A DNA stretch of 64,000 bases from Leisingera caerulea DSM 24564 (GCF_000473325.1 NZ_KI421513.1:2303217-2367216); one strand, 5' to 3'; numbered from the stretch's first letter, positions 53,762 to 63,489 are shown. Notes: generated by a model from the letters alone, not told the origin. Program-made: numbers and translations.

Positions 53762-54772
53762 TTAGCGCGGGAAACTGGTGCTCCAGCGCATCAGCGCCTC
53801 CAGCGGCCCGCGTTTCGCAATGAGGTTCCAGATCCAAGCCGCCAGCATGGACAGGGCACAGAAACCCAGCGAGTAGCCGAAGATCTGCTCAGCGGTCACA
53901 GAGCCGTCAAGCTGCCCCATGGCCTCCAGGGTGCCCATGCCGAGCAGGATGTGCGCTGCATAGAGGCTCAGTGCCTGCCGGCCCGGGGCGGCCAGCCATT
54001 CGGCAAGGCCCGCCTTGTCCAGCGCCGGGGTTATGGCGAGCGTTAGTCCGATGACCGCCAGCGCGCTGCCGGAGGCTGCGATGATATAAAACGGTCCGGG
54101 TGGAATGGCGCTGGTGCCCAGAAGCTCCACCAGTTCCGGGTCCTGCACCAGAAACCTAGGCAAGGCCCCCAGCATCGCTGCTGCTGCACCCCAAAGCACC
54201 AGGCGCGCTTGCACGCTCCGGCTGGCGAGATCCAAACGCCCTATCCACATACCTAGAAACAGGAAGGCCGCCCAGGGAAACACCGGGTGCCAGCCATTGA
54301 AGAAGGAATGGCGCAGGAAGCCTTCCGGCGTCCAGAACTCCGCGTAAGCCAGCGTTTCCCAATTCCAATGCGCCTCGTAGTCCAATACCAGAAGGCCGAT
54401 CAGGCCGATCAGCACCGTGCCCGCGGCGGCCAGCAGCAGGACCCGGCCGGAGGCTGTCAGGAACGGAAGCGCCACCACAAAGTAAAGCGCGTAGAAATGC
54501 AGGATGTCGGCTTCGAAGACGGTCAGGTTCAAGAGCCCGATCAGGAACAGGAACACAGCGCGGCGGAACAGGGTTGCGCGGTCCGGTTTGCCCAGCGACA
54601 GGCCAACTCCCGCGAGGACAACGAACAGCGCCGCGGCCCGGCCCTCCAGCGCATTGGTGAACAGCGAGACGGTATCTGTGCCGGGGGGCACTTGCGCCGC
54701 GATCCGGAAGTTGACCAGCACCATGCCGCAGAAGGCGAGGAAACGGGCGATGTCCAATCCGTGAAGGCGCAT
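53762..54772 (-). CDS. DUF418-family membrane protein
   Basis: A 336-aa polytopic protein from ATG 54772 (AGGA lies seven bases upstream; a TTG start 20 codons earlier is open). The N-terminal RLHGLDIARFLAFCGMVLVN is the DUF418 signature. About ten hydrophobic helices follow, ending WNLIAKRGPLEALMRW. DUF418 proteins are poorly characterised and resemble acyltransferase-like membrane proteins. It lies downstream of mtnP, separated by a good terminator. Confidence 0.82.
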   Translation of the reverse strand: MRLHGLDIARFLAFCGMVLVNFRIAAQVPPGTDTVSLFTNALEGRAAALFVVLAGVGLSLGKPDRATLFRRAVFLFLIGLLNLTVFEADILHFYALYFVVALPFLTASGRVLLLAAAGTVLIGLIGLLVLDYEAHWNWETLAYAEFWTPEGFLRHSFFNGWHPVFPWAAFLFLGMWIGRLDLASRSVQARLVLWGAAAAMLGALPRFLVQDPELVELLGTSAIPPGPFYIIAASGSALAVIGLTLAITPALDKAGLAEWLAAPGRQALSLYAAHILLGMGTLEAMGQLDGSVTAEQIFGYSLGFCALSMLAAWIWNLIAKRGPLEALMRWSTSFPR

Positions 54773-54828
54773 GAAAAGGTCCTGAAATCCTGAAGCAAAT
54801 CCTGCTGACCGATAAAGGAACCCGATCG

Positions 54829-54864
54829 GCAAAAGAAAAGGGGCGGCACCCGTTGGTCCGCCCC
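54829..54864 (-). terminator. Terminator downstream of mtnP
   Basis: On the minus strand GGGGCGG, an 11-nt loop and CCGCCCC are followed by TTTTCTTTTG, a classical terminator. It lies 29 bp beyond the mtnP stop and ends about 57 bp before the DUF418 start. Confidence 0.9.
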
Positions 54865-54892
54865 GAAAATTAAACTGTGTTGCTGCCGGGGA

Positions 54893-55783
<891 letters not shown>

Positions 55784-55872
55784 GTGCTGCCCTCCTGATG
55801 CTGTTGTTTGGGTTATGCGCAAGTGGGGAGAGCATTGGCAAGCCCAAGCTGCGAAATGAGGGGGTGTCCTGC

Positions 55873-55901
55873 GTGCACCCCCTGTGCACCCCCTGTACAC
55901 C
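55873..55901. repeat. Short tandem repeat
   Basis: Two exact 11-bp copies of GTGCACCCCCT and a third partial, varied copy (GTACACC) lie upstream of mtnP. They are too short to be a typical regulatory array and may simply be slippage. Confidence 0.6.
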
Positions 55902-55924
55902 GGGAGAGTGCCGCAGGTGTGGGA

Positions 55925-55957
55925 GCCTCCGGCGGGAGTACTTGGGGAAAGATGAAG
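55925..55957 (+). repeat. Recurrent GCCTCCGGCGGGAGTA motif, second copy
   Basis: GCCTCCGGCGGGAGTA followed by CTTGGGGAAAGATGAAG closely repeats the sequence at 15453-15487 after folD. Here the left arm of the hairpin is missing and no plus-strand gene ends nearby. It lies 32 bp left of the insertion sequence. Confidence 0.6.
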
Positions 55958-55988
55958 CCGGGCATCATGTCAATCGGCCCGCAATTTT

Positions 55989-56013
55989 GGCTCTGAAGCA
56001 GATTTGGTGCAGC
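55989..56013 (+). repeat. Left terminal inverted repeat of the ISL3-family element
   Basis: The first about 25 bases of the element, starting GGCTCTGA and including TTTGGTGCA. They pair with the right end with only three mismatches within the core. Confidence 0.75.
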
Positions 56014-56061
56014 CCAACCTGCTAAGCGCTATATATTGGCAGGTTTTGGAGGAGGTTGCCG

Positions 56062-57618
56062 ATGGCGTCACAGTTTTCACGGCGGGATTTCCTGCCAGCA
56101 GGTCTCAAGGCCGACCAGGTTGAGCTTGTTGGGAACACGGTCCGGATCCACTCGCGTTCCGCCAAAGCCACGGCGGCGTGCCCGCGCTGCGGCACGGCTT
56201 CACGCCATGTTCACAGCAGGTACCGCCGACGGCCTGCCGATCTTCCTGCGCATGGCCGGAAGGTGGAACTGGTCCTGCTGGTTCGCCGCTTTCGCTGCCG
56301 TGCTCTGCATTGCCCAGCCAAGATATTTGCCGAGCGGTTTCCGGCGGACGTGACCCGGCCACATGCGCGGCGCACCTCCCGTCTGCAAGGACTGGTCCGG
56401 CACCTCGGCCTGGCACTCGGCGGGCGTCCGGCACAGGCGCTCGCCGCACGGCTCCTGCTGCCGGTCAGCAAGGATACTTTCCTCCGCAGCATCCGGGACA
56501 CGGCTGAGGCCTCAAACAGTGATCTCCGCGTTATAGGTATCGACGATTGGGCTTGGCGAAAGGGGCAGCGATACGGCACTTTGATCTGCGATCTGGAGCG
56601 GCGCCGGGTCATTGATCTCCTTCCGGACCGGGAACCGGCCACGGTCGAGGCCTGGCTGCGGGCCCGTCCAGGGATTGAGGTCGTCGCCCGCGACCGCAAC
56701 GGAGGCTATGGAGGTGCCGTCTCTCGGGCCTTGCCAAAAGCGGTTCAGGTTGCCGACCGCTGGCACCTGTTAGAAAACGTGAGCACAGCTTTCCTGGCCG
56801 CTGTGCAGCGTAACATGCCTGCCATCCGCAAAGCGATCGGAGCAAAGACACTGGACCCAAAGCTGCTGACAGCCGCTGAAAAGCTGCAATACGAAGGCTA
56901 TCTGCGCCGCCAGCAAACCAACCGGATGGTTCGCCAGATGGCTGATGATGGCGTACCGATCCGGCGGATCGTTCGCCAGACAGGGCTCAGCCGCCAGCTC
57001 GTCCGCCAGATTTTGCGCGGGGAACGCGAGGATGTTTTCCGCATCCGTGAGAGCAGTCTGACTCCTTGGCTGCCGCGGCTGGAGCGGGAATGGGCGGGCG
57101 GCTGCCGGAACGGCGCCGAAATCTGGCGCCGGCTGCGGGCCGATGGTTTCCAGGGCAGCCTCCGCGTCGTCGGGGAATGGGCCACGCGCCAGCGCCGTGC
57201 CGGGCGGGCCGCGCCATCGGGAGCAGAAAAATCGCCGCCCGCGCGCAAGATTGCCCGCCTCCTGACCCTGGGCCGGGATCATCTGTGCAAGGCGGATGCC
57301 ATCCAGGTCGCAAGGATCGAAGCTTCGCTGCCTGCTCTCGCCACAGCCCGAAGGCTGACCGACCGGTTTACGGACATGGTACGCAATGCTCGCGAAGGCG
57401 CGCTGGAAGGATGGCTGAATGAAGCGGAAGACGGGCTGCTCGGTGCCTTTGCCCGCGGGCTGCGGCGAGATCAGGCAGCGGTCGCCGCGGCGCTTCGGGA
57501 ACCATGGTCGAACGGGCAGACTGAAGGGCAGATTAACCGCCTCAAAACGCTCAAACGCCAGATGTATGGAAGGGCGAACATCGACCTGCTCAAAGCGCGG
57601 CTCGTTCAAGCGCTCTGA
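56062..57618 (+). CDS. ISL3-family transposase
   Basis: A 518-aa transposase. The N-terminal zinc-finger region has CPRCGTASRHVHSRY and CRALHCPAK. The DDE catalytic core starts with GIDDWAWRKGQRYGT (about residue 157) and continues VADRWHLLEN. The C-terminal WSNGQTEGQINRLKTLKRQ supplies the Glu and is an ISL3 hallmark. ATG 56062 follows GGAGGAGG by six bases, an unusually strong ribosome site. The frame is full length without interruption. Confidence 0.93.
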   Translation: MASQFSRRDFLPAGLKADQVELVGNTVRIHSRSAKATAACPRCGTASRHVHSRYRRRPADLPAHGRKVELVLLVRRFRCRALHCPAKIFAERFPADVTRPHARRTSRLQGLVRHLGLALGGRPAQALAARLLLPVSKDTFLRSIRDTAEASNSDLRVIGIDDWAWRKGQRYGTLICDLERRRVIDLLPDREPATVEAWLRARPGIEVVARDRNGGYGGAVSRALPKAVQVADRWHLLENVSTAFLAAVQRNMPAIRKAIGAKTLDPKLLTAAEKLQYEGYLRRQQTNRMVRQMADDGVPIRRIVRQTGLSRQLVRQILRGEREDVFRIRESSLTPWLPRLEREWAGGCRNGAEIWRRLRADGFQGSLRVVGEWATRQRRAGRAAPSGAEKSPPARKIARLLTLGRDHLCKADAIQVARIEASLPALATARRLTDRFTDMVRNAREGALEGWLNEAEDGLLGAFARGLRRDQAAVAAALREPWSNGQTEGQINRLKTLKRQMYGRANIDLLKARLVQAL

Positions 57619-57634
57619 TCTGAGGGAGGCCGAA

Positions 57635-57659
57635 GTTGCACCAAAACTGAGTCAGAGCC
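57635..57659 (-). repeat. Right terminal inverted repeat of the ISL3-family element
   Basis: Reads TGCACCAAAACTGAGTCAGAGCC on the plus strand side, split here as TGCACCAAAACTG and AGTCAGAGCC. It is the inverted partner of the left end. Confidence 0.75.
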
Positions 57660-57789
57660 ATTTTTGGATGCCGATCACCCCTCAACGGGGCCAAAATTGC
57701 ATGCTGGTTCACAGCCAGCAGGCCACCCGCCACGAGGCTGGCGAGTGCCGGGTTGTTGAACCGGCTGCAATGCCGCCCATCTCCGGGGG

Positions 57790-58344
57790 CTATTTCACAA
57801 GGCTGCGGGCTATGGCGGCGGCCCGGAAGTTGGCAAAGGCTGCGTCAAACCCATCGAGCGGCCAGGTGAGGTCCTGCGACTGCCCGTGCCGGTCGCGGAA
57901 GGTGAAGCGGAACGCGCCACCGTCTAGCATCCGCGCAATCAGCTCATCTGCGCCTGCGCCGGTGAAGCTGCAGCTCAGGCCGGTGAGGCAGCCGGGGTGC
58001 AGGCTGCGCCAGGTGACCTCTCCCTCCTGTTCGATACGGAAGCCCGCGGGGCTGAACAGGGTTCCGGGCTCGATCCCGAATTCCACTTTCCAGCCGTCCG
58101 CATCAGGGGTGAGGAACAGGAACTGGCCGGCGAACCTGGGGCGTGGTGAGAACACATCCACCCAGCGTATGTAACAGCGCTGCATAAGCGTGCCGGTTTC
58201 CTCGCGCTCGTCGCAGACGGAGGTCCAGATGCCGAAGCTCTCATAGTGTTTGACCCGCCAGTCGCTGGCGGTGTCGTTTCCGGTCCGGTCCTGCGCAAAG
58301 GCGGGTGCGGCGGCGAAGGCAAGGCAGGCAAGCAGGATCCGCAT
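57790..58344 (-). CDS. Exported IalB-like protein
   Basis: A 184-aa periplasmic protein resembling the invasion-associated locus B family. From ATG 58344 (GGGGGA upstream) it has a signal peptide ending near AFAQD. The pattern WTSVCDEREETGTLMQRCYI, then PGCLTGLSCSF, gives the paired cysteines of IalB. The role is unclear; in free-living alphaproteobacteria such proteins are general secreted stress proteins. The insertion sequence lies just downstream of its stop, so the gene is intact. Confidence 0.65.
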   Translation of the reverse strand: MRILLACLAFAAAPAFAQDRTGNDTASDWRVKHYESFGIWTSVCDEREETGTLMQRCYIRWVDVFSPRPRFAGQFLFLTPDADGWKVEFGIEPGTLFSPAGFRIEQEGEVTWRSLHPGCLTGLSCSFTGAGADELIARMLDGGAFRFTFRDRHGQSQDLTWPLDGFDAAFANFRAAAIARSLVK

Positions 58345-58514
58345 CTCCATTCCCCCAAGGAACTTACTGCGGTTGAACCTGTGTATGGGGGGCCATTGGC
58401 GCAATTCACGTTCGCGCGATGCATGACCCCTTGGCGCCGCACCCTTGCCCCATTGGCGTATTTCCGCTAGGGGCGGGCAGCGAACACTCCTCCTCCCGAG
58501 CACAGGTACACCCA

Positions 58515-60125
58515 ATGAGACGCGCAGCGATGGCTTTGCTGGCCAAGCAGATATCCCCGCCCAACCTTTCCATTATGCAGGACGAGGGCTTTACCGTGGC
58601 CCGCGTGCGCACCGAATTGCTGTCCGGCCTTACCGTGGCGCTGGCGCTGGTGCCGGAGGCGGTGGCCTTTGCATTCGTCGCGGGCGTGCATCCGCTGGTC
58701 GGGCTGTATGCGGCCTTTATGGTGGGGCTGATCACCGCGGTGTTCGGCGGCCGGCCCGGGATGATCTCTGGTGCGACCGGTGCGCTGGCGGTGGTGATGG
58801 TGGCGCTGGTGGCGGATCATGGGGTGGAATACCTGTTTGCCACTGTGGTGCTGATGGGGATCCTGCAGATCATCGCGGGTGTCATGCATTGGGGTAAGTT
58901 CATCCGCCTGGTGCCGCATCCGGTGATGCTGGGGTTCGTGAACGGCCTCGCCATCGTGATCTTCCTGGCGCAGCTGACCCAGTTCAAGGATCCGGCCTCC
59001 GGCGGGGCGGAGTGGCTGCAGGGCGGTTCGATGCTCTTGATGCTGGGGCTGGTGGCGCTGACCATGGTGATCATCTGGGGCATGCCCAAGATCACCAACA
59101 TCATCCCGGCGCCGCTGGCGGGGATCGGCATCGTGGCGGTGCTGGTGATCGCCATGGGGCTGGATGTGCCGCGGGTGGGTGACATGGCCTCGATCGAGGG
59201 CGGGCTGCCGGCCTTCCACATCCCGATGGTGCCGCTGAACTGGGAAACCTTTGAGATCATCCTGCCCTATGCCGTGATCCTGGCGGCCATCGGCCTGATC
59301 GAGAGCCTTTTGACCCTGAACCTGGTGGGCGAGATCACCGGCAAGCGCGGCGGTGCCAGCCAGGAGTGCATTGCGCAAGGTGCCTCGAACGTGGTGACCG
59401 GCTTCTTTGGCGGCATGGGCGGCTGTGCGATGATCGGCCAGTCGATGATCAACGTGAAATCGGGCGGGCGGACGCGGATTGCGGGCATTGCCGCGGCGCT
59501 GTTCCTGCTGGCCTTCATCGTCGTGGCCTCGCCGCTGATCGAGCAGATCCCGCTGGCCGCTCTTGTGGGGGTGATGTTCATGGTGGTGATCGGCACCTTC
59601 GCCTGGAACAGCCTCAAGATCATGACAAAGGTGCCGCCGATGGATGCCTTTGTGATCGTGCTGGTGACCGTGGTGACGGTGATGACCGACCTGGCGATTG
59701 CGGTGGTTGTGGGCGTGATCGTTTCGGCGCTGGCCTATGCCTGGAACAACGCGCGCCGCATTCACGCCTATACCCGCGAGTCGGCGACCGACAAGGGCGC
59801 CAAGGTTTATGAGATCGAGGGGCCGCTGTTCTTTGGCTCCACCGACGGGTTCATTGAGCTGTTTGACGTGGCGGGCGACCCGGACCGTGTGATTGTCGAC
59901 TTTGCCCGCAGCCGGGTGGTGGACCAGTCGGCGTTGCAGGCGATCGAGGCGATTGCCGGCAAGTATGAGGCCGAGGACAAGAAACTGGTGCTGCGCCACC
60001 TGAGCCGCGATTGCCATCAGCTGCTGACAAAGGCGGGCCACCTGATGGTCGACAGCGATGACGACCCGGAGTACGAGATCGCGGTGGATTACTCGGTCAA
60101 GACCGGGATCCTGGGCGGTCACTGA
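58515..60125 (+). CDS. SulP-family anion transporter
   Basis: A 536-aa inner-membrane transporter of the SulP/SLC26 family, which moves sulfate, bicarbonate or dicarboxylates. The N-terminal VALALVPEAVAFAFVAGVHP is the SulP signature. About ten to twelve helices run to residue 410, with SQECIAQGASNVVTGFFGG in the middle. The C-terminal STAS domain (about 430-530) is recognisable from VIVDFARSRVVDQSALQAI. Starts at 58515, 58530 and 58575 are possible. The substrate is not shown. Confidence 0.9.
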   Translation: MRRAAMALLAKQISPPNLSIMQDEGFTVARVRTELLSGLTVALALVPEAVAFAFVAGVHPLVGLYAAFMVGLITAVFGGRPGMISGATGALAVVMVALVADHGVEYLFATVVLMGILQIIAGVMHWGKFIRLVPHPVMLGFVNGLAIVIFLAQLTQFKDPASGGAEWLQGGSMLLMLGLVALTMVIIWGMPKITNIIPAPLAGIGIVAVLVIAMGLDVPRVGDMASIEGGLPAFHIPMVPLNWETFEIILPYAVILAAIGLIESLLTLNLVGEITGKRGGASQECIAQGASNVVTGFFGGMGGCAMIGQSMINVKSGGRTRIAGIAAALFLLAFIVVASPLIEQIPLAALVGVMFMVVIGTFAWNSLKIMTKVPPMDAFVIVLVTVVTVMTDLAIAVVVGVIVSALAYAWNNARRIHAYTRESATDKGAKVYEIEGPLFFGSTDGFIELFDVAGDPDRVIVDFARSRVVDQSALQAIEAIAGKYEAEDKKLVLRHLSRDCHQLLTKAGHLMVDSDDDPEYEIAVDYSVKTGILGGH

Positions 60126-60146
60126 CGCCGGACAGATTGAAAGAGA

Positions 60147-60180
60147 AACCCGCGGTTCCGGTGAGCCGCGGGTTTTCGTT
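60147..60180 (+). terminator. Terminator after the SulP gene
   Basis: AACCCGCGG pairs with CCGCGGGTT across a 10-nt loop, followed by TTCGTTT. It lies about 22 bp beyond the stop and is typical of a Rho-independent terminator. Confidence 0.9.
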
Positions 60181-60218
60181 TGGATAGGGGGCTTCTGGCT
60201 CGCCAAACCAGCAGGGGC

Positions 60219-60860
60219 TTAGTCGGGGGCGAGGGTTTCCAGCATGTCGAGGTCGCCCGACAAGAGCGCGGGTTCGGCGCGGGTGATCAGCTCAGCCGGC
60301 CAGTCCCACCATTTGAGCGCGAGCAGCCGGGCAATCTGCGGCTTGGAGAAGCGGAAGCTTTGCACCGTGCCGGGGTTGCCGGTGACGATGGCGTAGGACG
60401 GCACCGTGCCGCGCACCACCGCACCTGCGCCGATGATGGCGCCATCGCCGATGCGGGCGCCCGGCAGGACCAGAGCGCCGTAGCCGATCCAGACGTCGTT
60501 GCCCACGACAGTGTCGCGGGTGTCGGGCTGGAAACCGGCCATCTGGCCGGGGTCGAACACCGGGAACGGGTAGCAGCTGAGGCCTTCCTGGGCATGGTTG
60601 GCCGAGGCGGTGATGAAGCGCGCACCGTGGGCGATCTGGCAGAAGCGGCCGATCACCAGACGCTCGCGGGCGCCGGGGAACAGGTAAGGCGCCAGATGCT
60701 GCGCCCAGTTCTCCGGCGGATCGAAATCGGAGGCATAGCTGTAAACGCCGGCCTGGATGTTGGGGTGGTCCAGCACCCGGCTCAGCATCACGGTGCCTGC
60801 ATGCGGCGTGCCGTCCGGCAGGATGATCGGATTGCGTTTGCGGGGATCAGGCAGCGGCAT
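60219..60860 (-). CDS. CatB-related O-acetyltransferase (left-handed beta-helix)
   Basis: A 213-aa xenobiotic or antibiotic acetyltransferase-like protein. Hexapeptide repeats form the beta-helix: VIGRFCQIAHGARFI, then TVVGNDVWIGYGALVLPGARIGDGAIIGAGAVV (about 120-150). The conserved His lies in SANHAQEG. The open frame continues upstream, but ATG 60860, eight bases after the flavin reductase stop, is the sensible start. Natural acceptors are unknown. Chloramphenicol resistance is not implied. Confidence 0.85.
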   Translation of the reverse strand: MPLPDPRKRNPIILPDGTPHAGTVMLSRVLDHPNIQAGVYSYASDFDPPENWAQHLAPYLFPGARERLVIGRFCQIAHGARFITASANHAQEGLSCYPFPVFDPGQMAGFQPDTRDTVVGNDVWIGYGALVLPGARIGDGAIIGAGAVVRGTVPSYAIVTGNPGTVQSFRFSKPQIARLLALKWWDWPAELITRAEPALLSGDLDMLETLAPD

Positions 60861-60868
60861 TGCGGGCC

Positions 60869-61474
60869 TCAATCGTCGGGACGGGTGAGCGGGAACAGGT
60901 CGCGCACCACCGAATAGTCGCGGTAGCCGAGGCGGGCCAGCGGCTGGAAGGTGGTGACGTCGAAGGCGCCGTCCTTGAGGTGCTCGTCGCGCATGTGCAC
61001 GCCGGTCACCTCGCCGAACACCACCTTGTTGGCCTCGCCCGGCAGGGTCACGATTTTGGTGAGCCGGCACTCCAGCGCCGCGGGGGCTTCGGCGACGCGG
61101 GCGCAGGCGATGGTTTCGCACTCCACGGCGGTCAGGCCCGCATGGGCGAACTCGTCCTCGTCCTTGTGCAGCGCGCCGGAGCTGGCGTTCATCGCGTCGC
61201 GCAGCGCATAGGAGACCACGTTGACGCAAAAGACGCCGGTGGCCTCAATATTGGCGACGCTGTCCTTGGTGCCGTCCTGGTCCGGCTTGGCGCTGGTGGA
61301 GGCAAACATCACCTGCGGCGGCGTATAGGCGACTGCGTTGAAGAAGGAATACGGCGCCAGGTTATTCACCCCGTCGGCGGAGCGGGAGGAGATCCAGCCG
61401 ATGGGGCGCGGCGTGACAATGGCGTTGAACGGGTTGTGGGGCAGGCCGTGGCCGTCCTCGGGGCGGTAGAACAT
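60869..61474 (-). CDS. Flavin reductase-like domain protein
   Basis: A 201-aa FMN-binding split-barrel protein of the flavin reductase-like family. Family features are IVTPRPIGWISSRSADGVNN (about 19-38), PYSFFNAVAYTPPQVMFAS and the later CRLTKIVTLPGEANKVVFGEV. Such proteins supply reduced flavin or carry their own oxidoreductase role. It leads the CatB-like gene on the minus strand with 8 bp between. The gap from the plus-strand GNAT gene is about 100 bp. Confidence 0.88.
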   Translation of the reverse strand: MFYRPEDGHGLPHNPFNAIVTPRPIGWISSRSADGVNNLAPYSFFNAVAYTPPQVMFASTSAKPDQDGTKDSVANIEATGVFCVNVVSYALRDAMNASSGALHKDEDEFAHAGLTAVECETIACARVAEAPAALECRLTKIVTLPGEANKVVFGEVTGVHMRDEHLKDGAFDVTTFQPLARLGYRDYSVVRDLFPLTRPDD

Positions 61475-61573
61475 TCTGGCTTCCTGTTCTGTGGCTTAGG
61501 TGTTTGCCCAAGCCTTACGCCCGTGTTAGGCCAAATGCCAGCCTGCAGGGGATATTGGCGGAGGCAGGGCAGC

Positions 61574-62062
61574 GTGATCGAATTGCAAGCGGAACAGGCG
61601 GACGACCGGTGGGAGGTCGAGGCGCTTTACGATCTGTGCTTTGCGCCGGGCCGTGAGGCGCTGTCCTCATACCGGCTGCGCAACGGGGTGCCGCCGGTGG
61701 CGGGCCTGAGCCAGGTGGCGCGCGACAGCGACGGGATCCTGGCTGCTGCAATCCGGTTCTGGCCGGTGCTGATCGGTGATGCCCCGGCGCTGCTTCTGGG
61801 GCCGGTCGCGGTGCATCCGACGCGCCAGGGCGAGGGACTGGGCGGGTCTTTGATTCGCGACAGCCTGGCCAAGGCAGAGGAAAGCGGCTGGGCCAGGGTG
61901 ATGCTGGTGGGCGATGCGCCCTATTACCGGCGCTTTGGCTTCACCCGGCTGGAGGGGGTGGAAATGCCGCCCCCCACCAACCCCGACCGGGTGCTGGGGC
62001 TGGCGCTGCAGGACGCGGCCTGGGACGGCATCCGGGGCCAGGTAACCCGCTGGCAGGGTTGA
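61574..62062 (+). CDS. GNAT-family N-acetyltransferase
   Basis: A 162-aa acetyltransferase starting at GTG 61574 (AGGCAGGG upstream). The acetyl-CoA site is LLLGPVAVHPTRQGEGLGG followed by LIRDSL (about 77-102). The segment VMLVGDAPYYRRFGFTRLEG is typical of the YhbS-like GNAT subgroup. The substrate is unknown. A long open frame runs upstream opposite the flavin reductase gene, but has no coding signature. Confidence 0.87.
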   Translation: MIELQAEQADDRWEVEALYDLCFAPGREALSSYRLRNGVPPVAGLSQVARDSDGILAAAIRFWPVLIGDAPALLLGPVAVHPTRQGEGLGGSLIRDSLAKAEESGWARVMLVGDAPYYRRFGFTRLEGVEMPPPTNPDRVLGLALQDAAWDGIRGQVTRWQG

Positions 62063-62110
62063 AATCGCCCCTGGTTCCGCCGATGTCTTACACAGATACA
62101 GGAGGCGGAT

Positions 62111-62884
62111 GTGGCGGACATTCTGAGCAACGCGCGGGAGATAACCCCGCAAGAGGTCGAGGCAGAGCTGGACGCGCTGGCAGAACGTTACCACGCGGCT
62201 GGCGGGTTCGGCGTCGAGCTGCTGAACCGGCTGGGCGGCAGCGGCGAGAGCCTGCTGGAGCGGCTGCCCGCCCCGGTGCGTGCCGGGCTGACCGGCGCCA
62301 CGGAAACCGCGCTGCAGCTGGCGATGAAGGGCGCCACCCGGTCGCGACGGCTGGTGCCCGACCAGAAACCCGGTGTCGACCGAATGGTGAGCGCCGCCAT
62401 GGGCGCGGCAGGCGGAGCGGCGGGCCTGCCGGGCGCGCTGGTGGAGCTTCCTGCAACCACCGCCTTTCTGCTGCGGACCATCCAAAGCGCCGCTGCCGCC
62501 GAAGGCTTTGATCCCGAGGCCGAGAGCGTGACCTTCGACTGCATTCAGGTGTTTGCCGCAGCAGGCCCGCTGGCGGAGGATGACGGGGCCGATTTGGGCT
62601 TTGTCTCATTGCGGCTGGGCTTGCCCGGCGGGGTGCACAAGCTGATTGCCCAGGTGGCGCCCAAGCTGGGCGCGGTGCTGGGGCAGAAGCTGGCGGCGCA
62701 GGCGGTGCCGGTTGCCGGTGCGGTCGCGGGCGCGGCGGTAAATTATGTCTTCTCTGGCTATTACCGGGAGATGGCGCATGTGCATTTCGGCCTGCGGCGG
62801 CTGGCGGTGGAGGCCGGAACGCCGCAGGAGGAGCTGGCGGCGCGGCTGCGGCAGCGGCTGCAACGCCCAGGTGCGGCGGATTAA
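62111..62884 (+). CDS. EcsC family protein
   Basis: A 257-aa protein matching the EcsC domain. It starts at GTG 62111 with AGGAGGCG upstream. Ala/Gly-rich helices include MVSAAMGAAGGAAGLPGALV (about 94-113) and LAAQAVPVAGAVAGAAVNYV near residue 210. The family is poorly understood; the name comes from a Bacillus gene beside an ABC transporter, and no such transporter lies here. It is followed by DUF1178 after 67 bp. Confidence 0.8.
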   Translation: MADILSNAREITPQEVEAELDALAERYHAAGGFGVELLNRLGGSGESLLERLPAPVRAGLTGATETALQLAMKGATRSRRLVPDQKPGVDRMVSAAMGAAGGAAGLPGALVELPATTAFLLRTIQSAAAAEGFDPEAESVTFDCIQVFAAAGPLAEDDGADLGFVSLRLGLPGGVHKLIAQVAPKLGAVLGQKLAAQAVPVAGAVAGAAVNYVFSGYYREMAHVHFGLRRLAVEAGTPQEELAARLRQRLQRPGAAD

Positions 62885-62951
62885 GCGCATCAAGCACTTG
62901 CACTTGCTGGAAAGGCAGATTTAATCGCCTCTTCCTGTTATGAGGGAAAGC

Positions 62952-63476
62952 ATGATTCAATACAGCCTTAAATGCGCAGAAGGCCACAGCTTTGACAGCT
63001 GGTTTCAGTCTGCGGCGGCTTTTGACAAGCTGGCGGCGGCGGGCATGGTGTCCTGTGCGGTGTGCGGCGGCACCAAGGTGGAAAAGGCGATCATGGCGCC
63101 GCGGGTGCGCCCGGGGCGCAAGGCGGTGTCCGCTGTTGGCGAGTCCGAGCCGCAGGCTGCCGTGCCCTCCGCCCCGGGCGCGTCTTCTGCACCGGTGCCA
63201 GCCCGGGCGCCCGCAGCGGCGCAGGCCGGGCCTGGCTTGCTGACCCGCCCGTCAGGCGAGGTCGAAAAGGCAATTGCGGAGCTGCGCCGGAAGGTCGAGG
63301 AAAACTCCGATTACGTCGGTGACAGTTTTGTCCGGGAGGCGCGGGCGATGCATCTGGGCGAGGCGCCGGAGCGGGCCATCCACGGCGAGGCCAAACTGGA
63401 AGACGCGCGGGAACTGATCGAGGAAGGCGTGCCGGTGATGCCGCTGCCGTTCCGTCCCGGGGGCAAATCGAATTGA
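62952..63476 (+). CDS. DUF1178 family protein
   Basis: A 174-aa small zinc-ribbon-like protein. The N-terminus MIQYSLKCAEGHSFDSWFQS and the pair VSCAVCGGTKVEKAIMAPRV form the likely metal-binding end (Cys8 and the Cys-x2-Cys around residues 35-38). A low-complexity Ala/Pro linker (about 60-100) joins the C-terminal part (AIHGEAKLEDARELIEEGVP). The function is unknown. The ATG at 62952 has GAGGGAA upstream. Confidence 0.88.
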   Translation: MIQYSLKCAEGHSFDSWFQSAAAFDKLAAAGMVSCAVCGGTKVEKAIMAPRVRPGRKAVSAVGESEPQAAVPSAPGASSAPVPARAPAAAQAGPGLLTRPSGEVEKAIAELRRKVEENSDYVGDSFVREARAMHLGEAPERAIHGEAKLEDARELIEEGVPVMPLPFRPGGKSN

Positions 63477-63489
63477 GGGACAGGGCAGC

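Larger units (their letters stand above)
55989..57659 (+). mobile_element. ISL3-family insertion sequence
   Basis: A 1671-bp element with imperfect terminal inverted repeats. The left end begins GGCTCTGAAGCAGATTTGG and the right end, inverted, GGCTCTGACTCAGTTTTGG, both continuing TGCA. It carries one transposase gene. The 8-base flanks (GCAATTTT left, ATTTTTGG right) are AT-rich but not identical, so a clean target duplication is not seen. Confidence 0.85.

Noticed and set aside
55981..57700. GCAATTTTGGC at 55981 and inverted GCCAAAATTGC at 57690 as outer IS ends
   Set aside because: The transposase-proximal ends at 55989 and 57659 match far better. The 11-base outer match is asymmetric and may be chance.
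60860..61573. Upstream extension of the GNAT gene opposite the flavin reductase
   Set aside because: The extension has no domain and lies antisense to a well-supported gene. GTG 61574 has its own ribosome site.
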